NCBI GenBank assembly: GCA_029210205.1
Contig: JARGOD010000023.1
Span: 1 to 58,071 of the forward strand
DNA from: Verrucomicrobiales bacterium
GTDB lineage: Bacteria > Verrucomicrobiota > Verrucomicrobiia > Verrucomicrobiales > DEV007
Length of the DNA stretch: 58,071 nucleotides
Direction of reading: 5' to 3'
How positions within the stretch are numbered: the stretch's first letter is position 1; each line of letters opens with the position of its first letter. Below the pieces are notes generated by a model, which was given only the letters and a program-made list of their open reading frames with translations, was not told the DNA's origin and made no database searches. This document shows positions 32,660-42,070 of the stretch, piece by piece. The translations under genes and the position numbers were made by a program.

Positions 32660-34234
32660 ATGAATCGCCGACTTGCCCCCCTTCTTCTCGTCCTCACCGC
32701 CTTTACCTCCGGACATCTCCAAGCGCAGGACGGAGGCCAAATTTACACCACCTATTGCGGTGCTTGCCATGGTGCTGAGGGACAGGGCCAACCGGTCGCG
32801 GGGATTCCTCCACTTGCGGCGAGTCGTTGGGTCGCTGGTGAGCCGGATCGCATGATCCAGATCGTTCTCCATGGGGTCATGGGGCCGATCGAGGTGAATG
32901 GCAAGGTCTACAACTCGATGATGCCGGCGCAGGGGCTGGTGCTTTCCGATGATCAGATCGCGGCGGCGCTGACCTACATCCGCTCGAACTGGGGCAACCG
33001 GGAAACGGACCCCGTCACACCGGCAATGGTCGCCGATGAACGAAAGCGGACCGCTCAACGAACGGCACCCTGGGAAGTGATCGAGTTGCTGAAACAGTTT
33101 CCGCTCCCGAAGGAGGAAGTGCTCTTCACGAAAATTGAGGGAACCTTTCGTGAGAGCGAAGGGGCCGATCCGGTCAAGCTGTCGGGGGACGATCTATCCC
33201 AGAACTTGATATCTCTGAAGGCGGTCGGGCAGCCGTTGAAGAAGGACAATATTCTAGAGTACGCGGGTGAGATCACGATCGCTCGTCCTGACAACTACAC
33301 CATTTTTCTCGGTTCAACCTTTTCGACCCGCTTTGAGATCGACGGAAAGAAATATCTAGACTCTGAGAAAGCGGGATCGACTCGAAGTCCGAAGCAATTC
33401 GATATCGCCTTTGACGAAGGAACTTATCCGTTCACGCTCGTCCTGAAGCGGCAGCGGTCGGATGATATCGTCTTCTCGTGGAAGTCCGAGGAATCGCCCG
33501 TCATGAAAAGTCTCATCTATGGGGACAGCGCGAAGGCCTGGGAGACGATCGAGTTGGTCCCCGCTCAGGAGCTCTACTTTTATCGCGGCTCGATCGACCA
33601 AGGTGGCAGCGCCCGTGCCATCGCGATTGGTTCGCCGTCGCAACTGCACTTCGTCTTTGATCCCGTCTCCGCCGGCCCGACGCTGCTTTGGTCGGGACGG
33701 TTCATTGACGCCGGACGCCACTGGACGAATCGAGGGTCAGGACTCGAGTCTCCGATGGGACGAGCGATCTCGGTGCTCGGTTCCGGCATCAGTTGGCAGG
33801 AGGACATGCCGGAAATCTGGCCGGCCTATGATACCGAGGAAGCTGACCTCGACATCCGAAAACGATTCATCGACTACCTCGGGTATCAGCTCGAGTCCGA
33901 TCGTCTCGGCGTCGCCTTTCGGTATCGTATTGGCGGTCAGGCGATCAAGGATCACTACCGCCCCGTCGATGGGAATACGTTGCAGCGAACGATCTCTCAC
34001 TCGGGCGAGGAACCAGTCTACCTGAGGCTGCTCGAAATCGGTGAGGCCACCGAACCCGGCAGTGAGTCGCCCTACCCGATTAATCAGTCCACCGTCCTCG
34101 AAATGGTGAGCAAGCCGCTGCGAGTCGAGTGGATCCCGTCTGAGAAATCGAGTCCGAAAGACTCGCCCAGACAAGCAGGCGTCGTCCGACTCGATCCGGG
34201 AGCCGAGCTCTCAGTTCTCTATCGCCGGAAGTAA
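32660..34234 (+). CDS. secreted single-heme cytochrome c protein with C-terminal beta-domain
   Basis: Exported protein, 524 residues from the ATG at 32660 (MNRRLAPLLLVLTAFTSGHLQAQ signal peptide). One heme c motif, YCGACHGAEGQGQ, lies just after the signal peptide, and the axial methionine is probably in NSMMPAQG. After about residue 130 comes a long beta-rich region (ITIARPDNYTIFLGSTFSTRFEIDGKKYLDS) that looks like a PA14 or carbohydrate-binding-like fold, and then an unassigned C-terminal part. Together with the next gene this is the cytochrome c/dehydrogenase pairing typical of PVC bacteria, where the cytochrome takes electrons from a sugar-oxidising partner. The link is inferred from the 4-base gap. 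Confidence 0.8.
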   Translation: MNRRLAPLLLVLTAFTSGHLQAQDGGQIYTTYCGACHGAEGQGQPVAGIPPLAASRWVAGEPDRMIQIVLHGVMGPIEVNGKVYNSMMPAQGLVLSDDQIAAALTYIRSNWGNRETDPVTPAMVADERKRTAQRTAPWEVIELLKQFPLPKEEVLFTKIEGTFRESEGADPVKLSGDDLSQNLISLKAVGQPLKKDNILEYAGEITIARPDNYTIFLGSTFSTRFEIDGKKYLDSEKAGSTRSPKQFDIAFDEGTYPFTLVLKRQRSDDIVFSWKSEESPVMKSLIYGDSAKAWETIELVPAQELYFYRGSIDQGGSARAIAIGSPSQLHFVFDPVSAGPTLLWSGRFIDAGRHWTNRGSGLESPMGRAISVLGSGISWQEDMPEIWPAYDTEEADLDIRKRFIDYLGYQLESDRLGVAFRYRIGGQAIKDHYRPVDGNTLQRTISHSGEEPVYLRLLEIGEATEPGSESPYPINQSTVLEMVSKPLRVEWIPSEKSSPKDSPRQAGVVRLDPGAELSVLYRRK

Positions 34235-34238
34235 AAGC

Positions 34239-37157
34239 GTGAACACGAATCAAAAAGCATTCCAACAAATGAACCCGACCAAACCCCAGCTATTCGCGGC
34301 CATTCTTTCCTATTTGTGGAAGCGCAGCGCATTCGCGTTCAAGTCCTCATCATGGCAGGCAGTGCGCATGGCCCTGCTCACCAGCCTGTTCTCCATCAGT
34401 CTCCTCTCCGCCCAGGATGAAGCGCCACCTGTCGAATCGGGCTACCGCGTCGAGAACATCCCGCTTCCTCCCGGCGAAACGCTGGAGCTCGTCTCGATCT
34501 CGCTCATGCCTGAAGATCAGATTTGCGTGACGACCCGGCGTGGCGACGTGTGGGTTGGCACCGGCATTTATAATGAGGATCTCAGCGAGGTGAGTTGGAA
34601 TCTTTTTGCCCGTGGTCTGCGCGAGGGGTTTGGTTCCTTTTATCGGGACGGTGCCATCCATGTCCTCCAGAAAGGCGAACTTACCCGACTGCTCGACACG
34701 ACCGGCGATGACAAGGCGGACACCTTTGTGACGGTCAACGATGACTGGGGACTGGGTCACAACATTCACGACTTCGCCTTCGGCTCCGCGCCGGACGCAA
34801 ACGGCGATGTCTGGGTCACGCTTTGCCTGACCGGATCGTCGCGATCGGAAACGCCCTTCCGCGGCTGGGCGATTCGGATCACGCCGGAAGGCGAAATGAT
34901 CCCGACCGTGAGTGGTCTCCGATCACCGGGCGGTGTTGGCTTCGATGCGCAGGGCACGGCTTTCTATACAGACAACCAGGGACATTGGAATGGGTCCTCC
35001 TGTGTGAAGCCCCTGCTGCCCGGAACCTTCGTCGGCAATCCAAGCAGCCTGAAGTGGTATGACCAGGCGCCGGAGGTCGGCAAGGCACCGGCTGAACCGG
35101 TATCCGAAAGCCGAATCGAGATCGAGCGCCAACGCATTCCGGAGTTCATGCCACCGGCGGTGGTCTTTCCTCACGGCACGATCGGGCAATCGCCGACGGG
35201 AATCATCTCTGATCTCTCGGGTGGAAAGTTCGGCCCATTTCAGGATCAGATGTTCGTTGGCGAAATCACACACTCGCAGGTGCAGCGCGTCATGATGGAG
35301 CAGGTTAAAGGCGTCTATCAGGGAGCGGTCGTGAATTTTCTGTCCGGCATCGATTTCGGGGTCGTGCCGGTGACGATGAACCAGGAAAAGGGCGTCATGC
35401 TTCTCGGCGGAACGAACCGCGGATGGGGCAGCCGGGGAGAGCAGTCGTTCGGCCTCGCCCGGGTGGTCTGGTCGGGAGAGCAACCCTTTGCTTTGGAGGA
35501 CATCAACGTTACCGAAGAAGGGTTTCGCCTCCAGTTCACGAAGCCGCTCGAGGAGAGTTCGATGGGAGATTTCGCCGTCGATTCGTTTGGTTACATTTAT
35601 CAGTCAGGATACGGGAGTCCCGTCGTCGATGAGGCGGAGCATGCGATTCTGAAATCGGAGCTTTCAGAGGACGGCATGACGCTGGAGCTCGCGGTCGCGA
35701 ATCGCGCCGCAGGCAGCATTCATCAACTCGCGATCGGTGAGTTCAAAAGCAGCGACGGAGGATCGCTCACCCATGGCGATGTGTTTTACACTTTGCACGA
35801 AGTACCAGGCGACGATCTCCCTGACAAAAACACCTGGGAGGGCAAGAAAGCCGGATTTACCGGCAAGCCGAACGATCTCGAGAAAGAGTCGCTGCTGTCT
35901 TCGCTTCCGGATCCCTCTGTGAAACCGGAGAAGCCGAGGCGCATTCTCTGTTTCTATCGCTGCGAACGCGTCGCCCATGGCTCGATTCCTTACGCGAATC
36001 ATGCACTCAAAGTGATGGGAGAAGAACTCGGCACCTTCGCGGTCGACTTCGAGGATGAGTATGAGGTGTTCACCCCGGAGCGCCTCGCGGCCTACGATGC
36101 GGTGATCCTGAACAACACAACCGGGCTGCAGCTTTCCGACGAGCAAAAGCAGACCTTTCTCGATTTCGTCGAAGGCGGCAAAGGGGTTGTCGGGATTCAC
36201 GCCGCGTCCGATAATTTCAAAGACTGGGATGACGGCTGCGCCATGATTGGCGGAGTCTTCAATGGTCACCCCTGGGGCAGCGGAGGCACATGGGCTTTCA
36301 AAGTCGAAGATCCCAAGCATCCGATCAATCGCGCCTTCGGTGGTCGTGGCGTTTACCTGCAGGACGAGATCTACTGGTATCGCCCCGAGTCCTTTCAGGG
36401 GCGGGAGAAGTTGCGTGTGCTGCTCAGCCTCGACATGTCGAAACGCGAGAATCAGGAGGTCTTCGAAAGCGGAAAATTCAAAGACAAGCTCGAAGGCGAT
36501 CCCGCCGATCTGGACATCCCCGTTTCCTGGTGCCGGGCTCAGGGAGAGGGGCGCGTTTTCTATACCAACCTGGGGCACCGTCATGCCACCTTTCTGAATC
36601 GCCAGTGCCTGCAGCATCTCCTCGACGGCATTCAGTATGCAATCGGCGATCTCAAGGCTTCGGACATTCCCTCCGCGATGGCCAAAGACGGGATCGAAGT
36701 CGTTCTCGCACCGGAGCGGGTCATCCCGGAATCGATCGAGCAGGTCTACGAGTTGTTCCCGACTGTTCTCCCGAATCGCGATCAATGGATGATCACCGCG
36801 AGCCATAATGAGAAGGACCTGCCGAAGTTGATCGATGGAAATCGAGGCTCGCGCTACACCACCCGAGCCCGACAGGAAAAGGGGATGTGGGTGCAGATCG
36901 AGTTTCCGGAGGAGACCGAAGTTCAGGGCGTGCTCATGGAGTCACTCGGCTCCGACAGTGACTTCCCGCCCAAGTATCGGGTGCAGGTTTCAGACGATGG
37001 AGAGACCTGGAACCGAACCGTCGCCAGTCCGGAAGGTGCTGCTTGGAGTGAAGTATTCTTTCCCGTGGTGAAGACCCGATTCCTTCGGCTCTATCTACAG
37101 ACGCCGAAAGGTGGCTTCTGGTCGATCCATGAGCTGGAGGTTTTGGGGAACGGGTAG
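34239..37157 (+). CDS. large secreted fusion: dehydrogenase-like, ThuA and discoidin (F5/8 C) domains
   Basis: 972 residues in three parts. First, about residues 60-560: a propeller of the PVC membrane-bound dehydrogenase or sorbosone dehydrogenase-like kind (VTTRRGDVWVGTGIYN, GLRSPGGVGFDAQGTAFYTDNQGHW). Second, about 570-810: a ThuA/trehalose-utilisation domain (RILCFYRCERVAHGSIPYANHAL, VVGIHAASDNFKDW). Third, about 830-970: a discoidin F5/8 type C domain (MITASHNEKDLPKLIDG, YRVQVSDDGETWN, TRFLRLYLQT). The start is GTG at 34239 with ribosome site GGAAG; a shorter start at 34368 (MALLTSLFSISLLSAQDE) would give a conventional signal peptide and is a serious alternative. Coupled to the cytochrome c gene by a 4-base gap. 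Substrate unknown, probably a glycan. Confidence 0.82.
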   Translation: MNTNQKAFQQMNPTKPQLFAAILSYLWKRSAFAFKSSSWQAVRMALLTSLFSISLLSAQDEAPPVESGYRVENIPLPPGETLELVSISLMPEDQICVTTRRGDVWVGTGIYNEDLSEVSWNLFARGLREGFGSFYRDGAIHVLQKGELTRLLDTTGDDKADTFVTVNDDWGLGHNIHDFAFGSAPDANGDVWVTLCLTGSSRSETPFRGWAIRITPEGEMIPTVSGLRSPGGVGFDAQGTAFYTDNQGHWNGSSCVKPLLPGTFVGNPSSLKWYDQAPEVGKAPAEPVSESRIEIERQRIPEFMPPAVVFPHGTIGQSPTGIISDLSGGKFGPFQDQMFVGEITHSQVQRVMMEQVKGVYQGAVVNFLSGIDFGVVPVTMNQEKGVMLLGGTNRGWGSRGEQSFGLARVVWSGEQPFALEDINVTEEGFRLQFTKPLEESSMGDFAVDSFGYIYQSGYGSPVVDEAEHAILKSELSEDGMTLELAVANRAAGSIHQLAIGEFKSSDGGSLTHGDVFYTLHEVPGDDLPDKNTWEGKKAGFTGKPNDLEKESLLSSLPDPSVKPEKPRRILCFYRCERVAHGSIPYANHALKVMGEELGTFAVDFEDEYEVFTPERLAAYDAVILNNTTGLQLSDEQKQTFLDFVEGGKGVVGIHAASDNFKDWDDGCAMIGGVFNGHPWGSGGTWAFKVEDPKHPINRAFGGRGVYLQDEIYWYRPESFQGREKLRVLLSLDMSKRENQEVFESGKFKDKLEGDPADLDIPVSWCRAQGEGRVFYTNLGHRHATFLNRQCLQHLLDGIQYAIGDLKASDIPSAMAKDGIEVVLAPERVIPESIEQVYELFPTVLPNRDQWMITASHNEKDLPKLIDGNRGSRYTTRARQEKGMWVQIEFPEETEVQGVLMESLGSDSDFPPKYRVQVSDDGETWNRTVASPEGAAWSEVFFPVVKTRFLRLYLQTPKGGFWSIHELEVLGNG

Positions 37158-37332
37158 GTCCCGAGAGATCTCTCAACGATTCCTCGTGGAAGCATTGGCT
37201 ACGAGATACTCGACAAATAAAGGTATTCATCTGAGACGATCGAAAAGCTACTTCGGAGATTCACCCGAAATGATGGGTGCTCCTGCTCATTTTTTGAACA
37301 TGCCGACCAAACAACGACTTTAGTTTTGGATG

Positions 37333-37341
37333 TGCTATAAT
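37333..37341 (+). promoter_or_regulatory. extended -10 promoter element for the zinc-ribbon/HEPN gene
   Basis: TGC followed by a perfect TATAAT, an extended -10 element, ending 8 bases before the ATG at 37350. No convincing -35 hexamer is seen at the right distance, as expected of extended -10 promoters. The short leader would leave little or no ribosome site, suggesting a nearly leaderless message. Confidence 0.5.
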
Positions 37342-37349
37342 CCTCATGA

Positions 37350-39200
37350 ATGGCCATCCCAAGCAGACTGCTAAAAGAATGGGATTCTGATAGTAACTCA
37401 GACATCAATCCTCTTGAGATAAACGAGAACTCCGCGAAGAGGGCATGGTGGATTTGTTCCAAAGACCGACGGCACAAATGGAGCACTGCGATTCGTGGGA
37501 GATGTGTTCAGGGTACTGGCTGCCCTTTTTGCTCTGGGAAGCGAGTGCTTCGCGAAGAGTCTTTTGGGGCTCTCTACCCCGAAGTTGTGAAGGAGCTTGA
37601 TCCCTCCTCAAATGCCGGGCTTGATGCGTTCAAAGTGAAACCCGGCAGTAACAAACGGGTGGTTTGGAAGTGTCTGAGAAAACCTGAACACCTATGGTCG
37701 ACCACAATTGCTCATCGAACAAATAGCGGAGCTGGGTGCCCGCAGTGTTCAAACAAGCCGAGTCCTTTAGCCGAACTTCGTCCTGAGTTATCAGAGGAAT
37801 GGGATTTTGAACTGAACCAGAAGGGCTGTGACAAAATCTACCACTCAACAAAAGGAAAGTTCTGGTGGAGGTGTAAATCAGATAAAACGCATACTTGGCA
37901 AGCCACTATTGGAACGAGATTGAAAGGTCTTGGCAACTGCCCTGTGTGCAAACCAAGAGCCAAGCACTCCGAACCGCTCCCAACCCTTTCGCGTGGAGCG
38001 CCTGAACTTCTTGAAGAATGGAACTATGAGGCTAACTCGGCACTAGACCCTGAATCCTTGACTTTAGGTTCTTCACAAGTCGCTAGTTGGAGATGTAGAG
38101 CGAATCCAGCGCATGTTTGGGATGCACCAATAAACGAGCGGGCTCGAAAAAAACGAGGCTGCCCGAAATGCACTAACCGATGGGTTTCCTCAAAGGAGCG
38201 AAGTTTGCTAGTAAAGTTTCCACTAATCGCTAACGAATGGCATCCAACTCGGAATGGGGATTTGACGCCCGCTGACGTCTCATTTGGAAGCAAGAAATCT
38301 GTCTGGTGGAAGTGCTCCAAAGGTCATGAGTGGGAAAAGTCAGTGACCGGGAGAACTCAGAGAAACTCAATCTGCCCCGAGTGCAAAAGAACAATCGATG
38401 GGGCTGAGAATACCCTGAAATCTCGGTTCCCGAGAATTGCCGCACAATGGCACCCAACGAAGAATGGAGGTCTCACACCTGCGGATGTAACTGCCAAAAG
38501 CGGGAGGAAGGTCTGGTGGGTGTGCGAAGCATTTCCTGGTCACGAATGGGAAACACAGATAAAAAATCGAACAATTTTGAATACTGGCTGCCCGATCTGT
38601 TCGCGGGTGAAGTCGTCGATTAAGGTAAAGGGAGAAAAATTCGAACCGGATTACAAAAGCTCTGAGCCGTTTAAGACACTCTTGATAAGCCTAAGTCAAA
38701 TTCTGGAACTAACCCACAATACGCAGCTCTCGCCTGAACATGAGCAAACACTCTATCGCATGTCGTTTGCTGCAGTAATTGCTTCGTTGGAAACCTATTT
38801 GAGTGACCTTTTCATTTCGTGTATACGCGGAGAGCCATTGTTTCTGAAAAGAGTGCTGACCACCGATCCTGAGTTTAAGGGGAAGAGATACTCAATAGAT
38901 GAAGTGGTTCAGTTCTCCGAAAAATTTGAAGAATCGGTGATAAAGACTTTGGAAGGCTTTATTTGGCATAATCTCGACCGAGCAAAGAAGAAATTTAAGT
39001 CTGTTCTCGAGATTGAATTTGATGAGCTGACCTTACCAAAAGTCATGCGTGCTGTAAGTGTTCGCCATGATATCGTCCACAGGAACGGTAGAGACAAGGG
39101 CGGTCGGATCATACGGTTATCGATAGACGATATCGATACGGTAATGAGGGATGTGGCTATGCTTGTGGATTCTATTGAGAAGCAGATTTCAAAGTCCTAG
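37350..39200 (+). CDS. six-zinc-ribbon array fused to a HEPN-type RNase domain
   Basis: A 616-residue protein with a modular layout. Residues 8-420 hold six zinc-ribbon units of the DUF4379 type, each with a W-rich WWxC...HxW segment and a CPxC knuckle. Ligands: C36/H42/C58/C61, C108/H114/C130/C133, C175/H181/C197/C200, C249/H255/C271/C274, C322/H326/C342/C345 and C392/H398/C414/C417. Residues about 440-610 are helical and end with SVRHDIVHRNG, an R572-X4-H577 motif as in the active site of HEPN ribonucleases. DUF4379 arrays often read or bind nucleic acid next to nuclease domains; HEPN domains serve in many defence and toxin systems. I infer an RNA-cleaving defence-like protein. No signal peptide. 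Visibly more AT-rich than neighbours, which suggests transfer. No partner gene is adjacent. Confidence 0.82.
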   Translation: MAIPSRLLKEWDSDSNSDINPLEINENSAKRAWWICSKDRRHKWSTAIRGRCVQGTGCPFCSGKRVLREESFGALYPEVVKELDPSSNAGLDAFKVKPGSNKRVVWKCLRKPEHLWSTTIAHRTNSGAGCPQCSNKPSPLAELRPELSEEWDFELNQKGCDKIYHSTKGKFWWRCKSDKTHTWQATIGTRLKGLGNCPVCKPRAKHSEPLPTLSRGAPELLEEWNYEANSALDPESLTLGSSQVASWRCRANPAHVWDAPINERARKKRGCPKCTNRWVSSKERSLLVKFPLIANEWHPTRNGDLTPADVSFGSKKSVWWKCSKGHEWEKSVTGRTQRNSICPECKRTIDGAENTLKSRFPRIAAQWHPTKNGGLTPADVTAKSGRKVWWVCEAFPGHEWETQIKNRTILNTGCPICSRVKSSIKVKGEKFEPDYKSSEPFKTLLISLSQILELTHNTQLSPEHEQTLYRMSFAAVIASLETYLSDLFISCIRGEPLFLKRVLTTDPEFKGKRYSIDEVVQFSEKFEESVIKTLEGFIWHNLDRAKKKFKSVLEIEFDELTLPKVMRAVSVRHDIVHRNGRDKGGRIIRLSIDDIDTVMRDVAMLVDSIEKQISKS

Positions 39201-39613
39201 GATTATAATAGCGTCCCACTTTCAGTCTTAGATTTGGCGACCATCTTGTGAGAGTCTGCTGATGTATGAGAAGTAAAAGGTTTTAGCAATGGACAGACTG
39301 TCCCGAACGGCACCGCATTAAGAGAAATATCAGTTGGTCGTGTCATCATCGGCACTTTCCCAAGTGCCGCTACATCAGGAGCTTGTAGCGGCGTTGGGGA
39401 CAACGCCGATTAGATCGCATTCATTGAGCGCTCGCCTTAATGCAGCGCCATTCAAGCCTGTCCCTGCTAATTTGCTAATTACACGATCCCCAAATCCGGT
39501 CGTTTTCCTGCAATTCGTGGCTCTTGGTGATCTCAATCGCCCTACCCAAAGGAAAGACTTCCATCCGAATTCAACAGTCAATTCATTTGCAATGGCTCGA
39601 ATTCTGCGGATTC
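39201..39613. other. intergenic region holding a REPIN, before zwf
   Basis: 413 bases without a supported gene. It contains the GTAG-type hairpin pair at 39350-39408 and little else; ORFs here cross the hairpins and have no family features. AAGTAAAAGGTTT at 39271-39283 matches a 13-base stretch in the left inverted repeat of the cys-operon cassette (56145-56157), which may be chance. Confidence 0.5.
39350..39408. repeat. REP-like hairpin pair (REPIN), GTAG-headed family, copy 2
   Basis: Left arm: CGGCACTT/AAGTGCCG with a TCCC loop then CTAC. Right arm: GTAG then CGGCGTTG/CAACGCCG with a GGGA loop. The spacer is 11 bases, identical in length to that of the copy at 8343-8401. Across the four arms stem positions 5 to 8 change in a paired way, so structure rather than sequence is conserved. 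Confidence 0.8.
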
Positions 39614-41158
39614 ATGCGGGAGATGGAAGAGAATCCTTTTCGAGAGGCAGACTTAAGCCTGCGCAATCACCCTGAGTCCTGTGTCCTCGTTATCTTCGGG
39701 GCGACCGGTGATCTAACGCACCGCAAGCTGATTCCGGCGCTCTACAATCTGGCTGCCGACGGGGATCTCCCGGCCGGACTTCGGGTCGTCGGTTTTGCCC
39801 GCCGCGAGAAGTCAGACGAAGAATTTCGCGAAGGACTCAAGGAATTGAACAAGCAGGTTTCCCGTCAGGGGCACGATGACGATCTCTGGGAGCAGTTTTC
39901 GCAAAGCATCACTTATCACCAGAGCACCTTCACCGACGAGGATGGCTATGCTTCTCTCAAAGTTCGCCTCGACGAGATGGAAAAAGACGGCGCGAGCCCG
40001 AACCGACTTTTCTATATCGCTTCGGCACCGGAGTTTTTCGACGACATCCTTCTACAGCTTAAAAAAGCGAAGTTGAATGAGTCAGCGCACGGTTGGTGCC
40101 GGGCGGTGGTCGAGAAGCCTTTCGGAACCGATCTCGCGACTGCTCAGCATTTGAACGAAGTCGTGAACGAGACCTTTGAGGAAAAGGACACTTACCGGAT
40201 CGATCACTACCTCGGGAAAGAGACTGCGCAGAACATCATGGTGTTGCGCTTCGCGAACCAGTTTTTCGAAGTGCTTTGGAACAACCGCTTCATTGATCAT
40301 GTCCAGATCACCTGTGCCGAGCCGCTTGGCATGGAGGGTGGACGGGGCGGCTACTATGACAAGTCGGGCGCGCTTCGCGACATGGTGCAGAATCACCTCC
40401 TCCAGCTTTTGAGTCTCATCGCGATGGAGCCGCCGGCCGATCTTTCCGCTGACGGTGTCCGTGATGAAAAGGTCAAAGTGATGAAGTCACTCCGCGCTTT
40501 CAAGGATGCGGAAGACGTCGCCAAGAGCGTTGTTCGGGCCCAGTACACTGCCGGTACTGTCGACGGTGAGGAAAAGGTTGGCTACCGCCGCGAGGATCGG
40601 GTCAATCCCGGTTCGATGACTGAAAGCTACGTCGCGTTGAAAATTATGATCGATAACTGGCGCTGGGAAGGCGTGCCTTTTTACATGCGAATGGGCAAGC
40701 GTCTCCCGAAGAAGGGCACCGAGATCTCGATCCATTACAAGCAGGCTCCGAACGTCCTCTTCAACGCCGCGGTTGGCGCTGAGGCGATGCCCGGCAACGT
40801 GCTCGTGATCCGGATTCAGCCGAATGAAGGAATCTCACTCGGAATGCGTTCGAAACGCCCCGGCCCTGCCGCGACCCTGCAACCGGTGAAGATGGATTTT
40901 CGCTATCAAACCAGTTTTGGGAAGAGCAGCCCGGAGGCTTACGAGCGACTTCTCCTCGATGCGATGGCCGGTGATGCGACCCTCTTCGCCCGAAAGGACG
41001 AGGTCGAGAACGCCTGGCGTTATGTCGATCAGATCGAAGACGCCTGGCACAAGTCGCCGAGTCCTCCCAAGATGGCTGAATATCCGGCCGGGTCCTGGGG
41101 ACCGAAGGAGGCGGATGAGTTGCTTGAGCAAGACGGCCATGATTGGCGGAGGCTCTGA
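39614..41158 (+). CDS. zwf: glucose-6-phosphate 1-dehydrogenase
   Basis: Oxidises glucose 6-phosphate with NADP to open the oxidative pentose phosphate pathway. 514 residues from the ATG at 39614; the open frame starts at 39524, but the extra 30 codons run through featureless upstream sequence. ATG at 39623 is also possible. The cofactor motif is VIFGATGDLTHRKLIPALY, the catalytic motif is YRIDHYLGKETAQNIMVLRFAN, and FYMRMGKRLPKKGTEI follows. The length is typical. It is followed after 178 bases by the alginate lyase gene and pairs in function with the transaldolase at 7390. Confidence 0.97.
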   Translation: MREMEENPFREADLSLRNHPESCVLVIFGATGDLTHRKLIPALYNLAADGDLPAGLRVVGFARREKSDEEFREGLKELNKQVSRQGHDDDLWEQFSQSITYHQSTFTDEDGYASLKVRLDEMEKDGASPNRLFYIASAPEFFDDILLQLKKAKLNESAHGWCRAVVEKPFGTDLATAQHLNEVVNETFEEKDTYRIDHYLGKETAQNIMVLRFANQFFEVLWNNRFIDHVQITCAEPLGMEGGRGGYYDKSGALRDMVQNHLLQLLSLIAMEPPADLSADGVRDEKVKVMKSLRAFKDAEDVAKSVVRAQYTAGTVDGEEKVGYRREDRVNPGSMTESYVALKIMIDNWRWEGVPFYMRMGKRLPKKGTEISIHYKQAPNVLFNAAVGAEAMPGNVLVIRIQPNEGISLGMRSKRPGPAATLQPVKMDFRYQTSFGKSSPEAYERLLLDAMAGDATLFARKDEVENAWRYVDQIEDAWHKSPSPPKMAEYPAGSWGPKEADELLEQDGHDWRRL

Positions 41159-41336
41159 GTTCGGTGATCAGTTTTCTGGGAGCAGCCTCTAAGTGGCAGA
41201 AGAATGCTCGCGAATACGTTTTTCACAACGACCTGCGTGTATAAAACCAATAATTTCTGGAACTTGGATTTGAGTTTGTCTGGAAGTGAGTTCTCGTATT
41301 TGAGTTAAGGACTAGATCGGAAACTTGATTCCCCTG

Positions 41337-42056
41337 ATGCGATTTCTCATTCCAACTGTGGCGCTATTCATCTTCGCGGCGTCTGCCGACGCCAAGAATG
41401 TTGCGGGCGACATGTTCAATCTCGGCATCTGGAAGCTGACGATTCCGATGGACGATGACGGAGACGGCGTTGCGGATGAAGTGACGATGCCTCTCCTCCG
41501 CTACTTCGAGGACCCCGATTTTTTTCATCTCTCCGAAACCGGTGATTCTGTGGTTTTTCGAGCTGTCTGTGGCGGTGCGACGACTAAAAACTCCAGTTAC
41601 CCTCGCAGCGAGCTGCGAGAGATGAAGAAAGACAGCAAAACGAAAGCGAGCTGGAGCACGACGAGTGGTGTCCACAACATGACGGTCGAGTTTGCGATCA
41701 ACAAAGTGCCAAAGAAAAAGCAGCATGTTGTCGCTGCCCAGATTCACGACGAGGAAAACGACCTCGTCATGGTTCGGCTCGAGGGGAAGAAGCTTTTTCT
41801 TGAACGCCACGAAGAAGAGGACTTCATGCTCGTCGAGGATTACAAGCTGGGAACTTTTGTGAAGCTCATGATCATTGCCGACAATGGTCGCATTCGATTC
41901 TTTCTCGGTGGGAAGCAACTCCTGGAATGGAAGGTCGAGGCTGAAGGGCTTTATTTCAAAGTCGGGTGCTACACCCAATCGAATCCGGAAAAGGGTGACA
42001 AGCCTGACGATTACGGCGAGACCGAGTTCCGCAGCGTCTACGTGATGCATAAGTAG
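41337..42056 (+). CDS. polysaccharide lyase family 7, probable alginate lyase
   Basis: Secreted enzyme that cleaves alginate by beta-elimination, 239 residues from the ATG at 41337 (MRFLIPTVALFIFAASADA signal peptide); an upstream TTG frame is rejected. Family 7 landmarks are present: SSYPRSELREM (the R-E-R substrate motif), AAQIHDEEND (the QIH motif), and YFKVGCYTQSN (the Y-K-x-G-x-Y-x-Q motif). The catalytic His and Tyr thus both appear. It makes alginate from brown algae or bacteria a probable growth substrate, together with the sulfatase at 4.7 kb. No alginate uptake genes are nearby. Confidence 0.9.
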   Translation: MRFLIPTVALFIFAASADAKNVAGDMFNLGIWKLTIPMDDDGDGVADEVTMPLLRYFEDPDFFHLSETGDSVVFRAVCGGATTKNSSYPRSELREMKKDSKTKASWSTTSGVHNMTVEFAINKVPKKKQHVVAAQIHDEENDLVMVRLEGKKLFLERHEEEDFMLVEDYKLGTFVKLMIIADNGRIRFFLGGKQLLEWKVEAEGLYFKVGCYTQSNPEKGDKPDDYGETEFRSVYVMHK

Positions 42057-42070
42057 GCCGCCTCGGGAAG

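Noticed and set aside
35664-36806. 380-codon reverse-strand ORF inside the ThuA fusion gene
   Set aside because: Antisense to recognisable ThuA and discoidin motifs; length is explained by G+C-rich codon bias.
39334-39675. 113-codon ORF running through the REPIN before zwf
   Set aside because: Most of it is the repeat hairpins and the upstream region of zwf; no protein family features.
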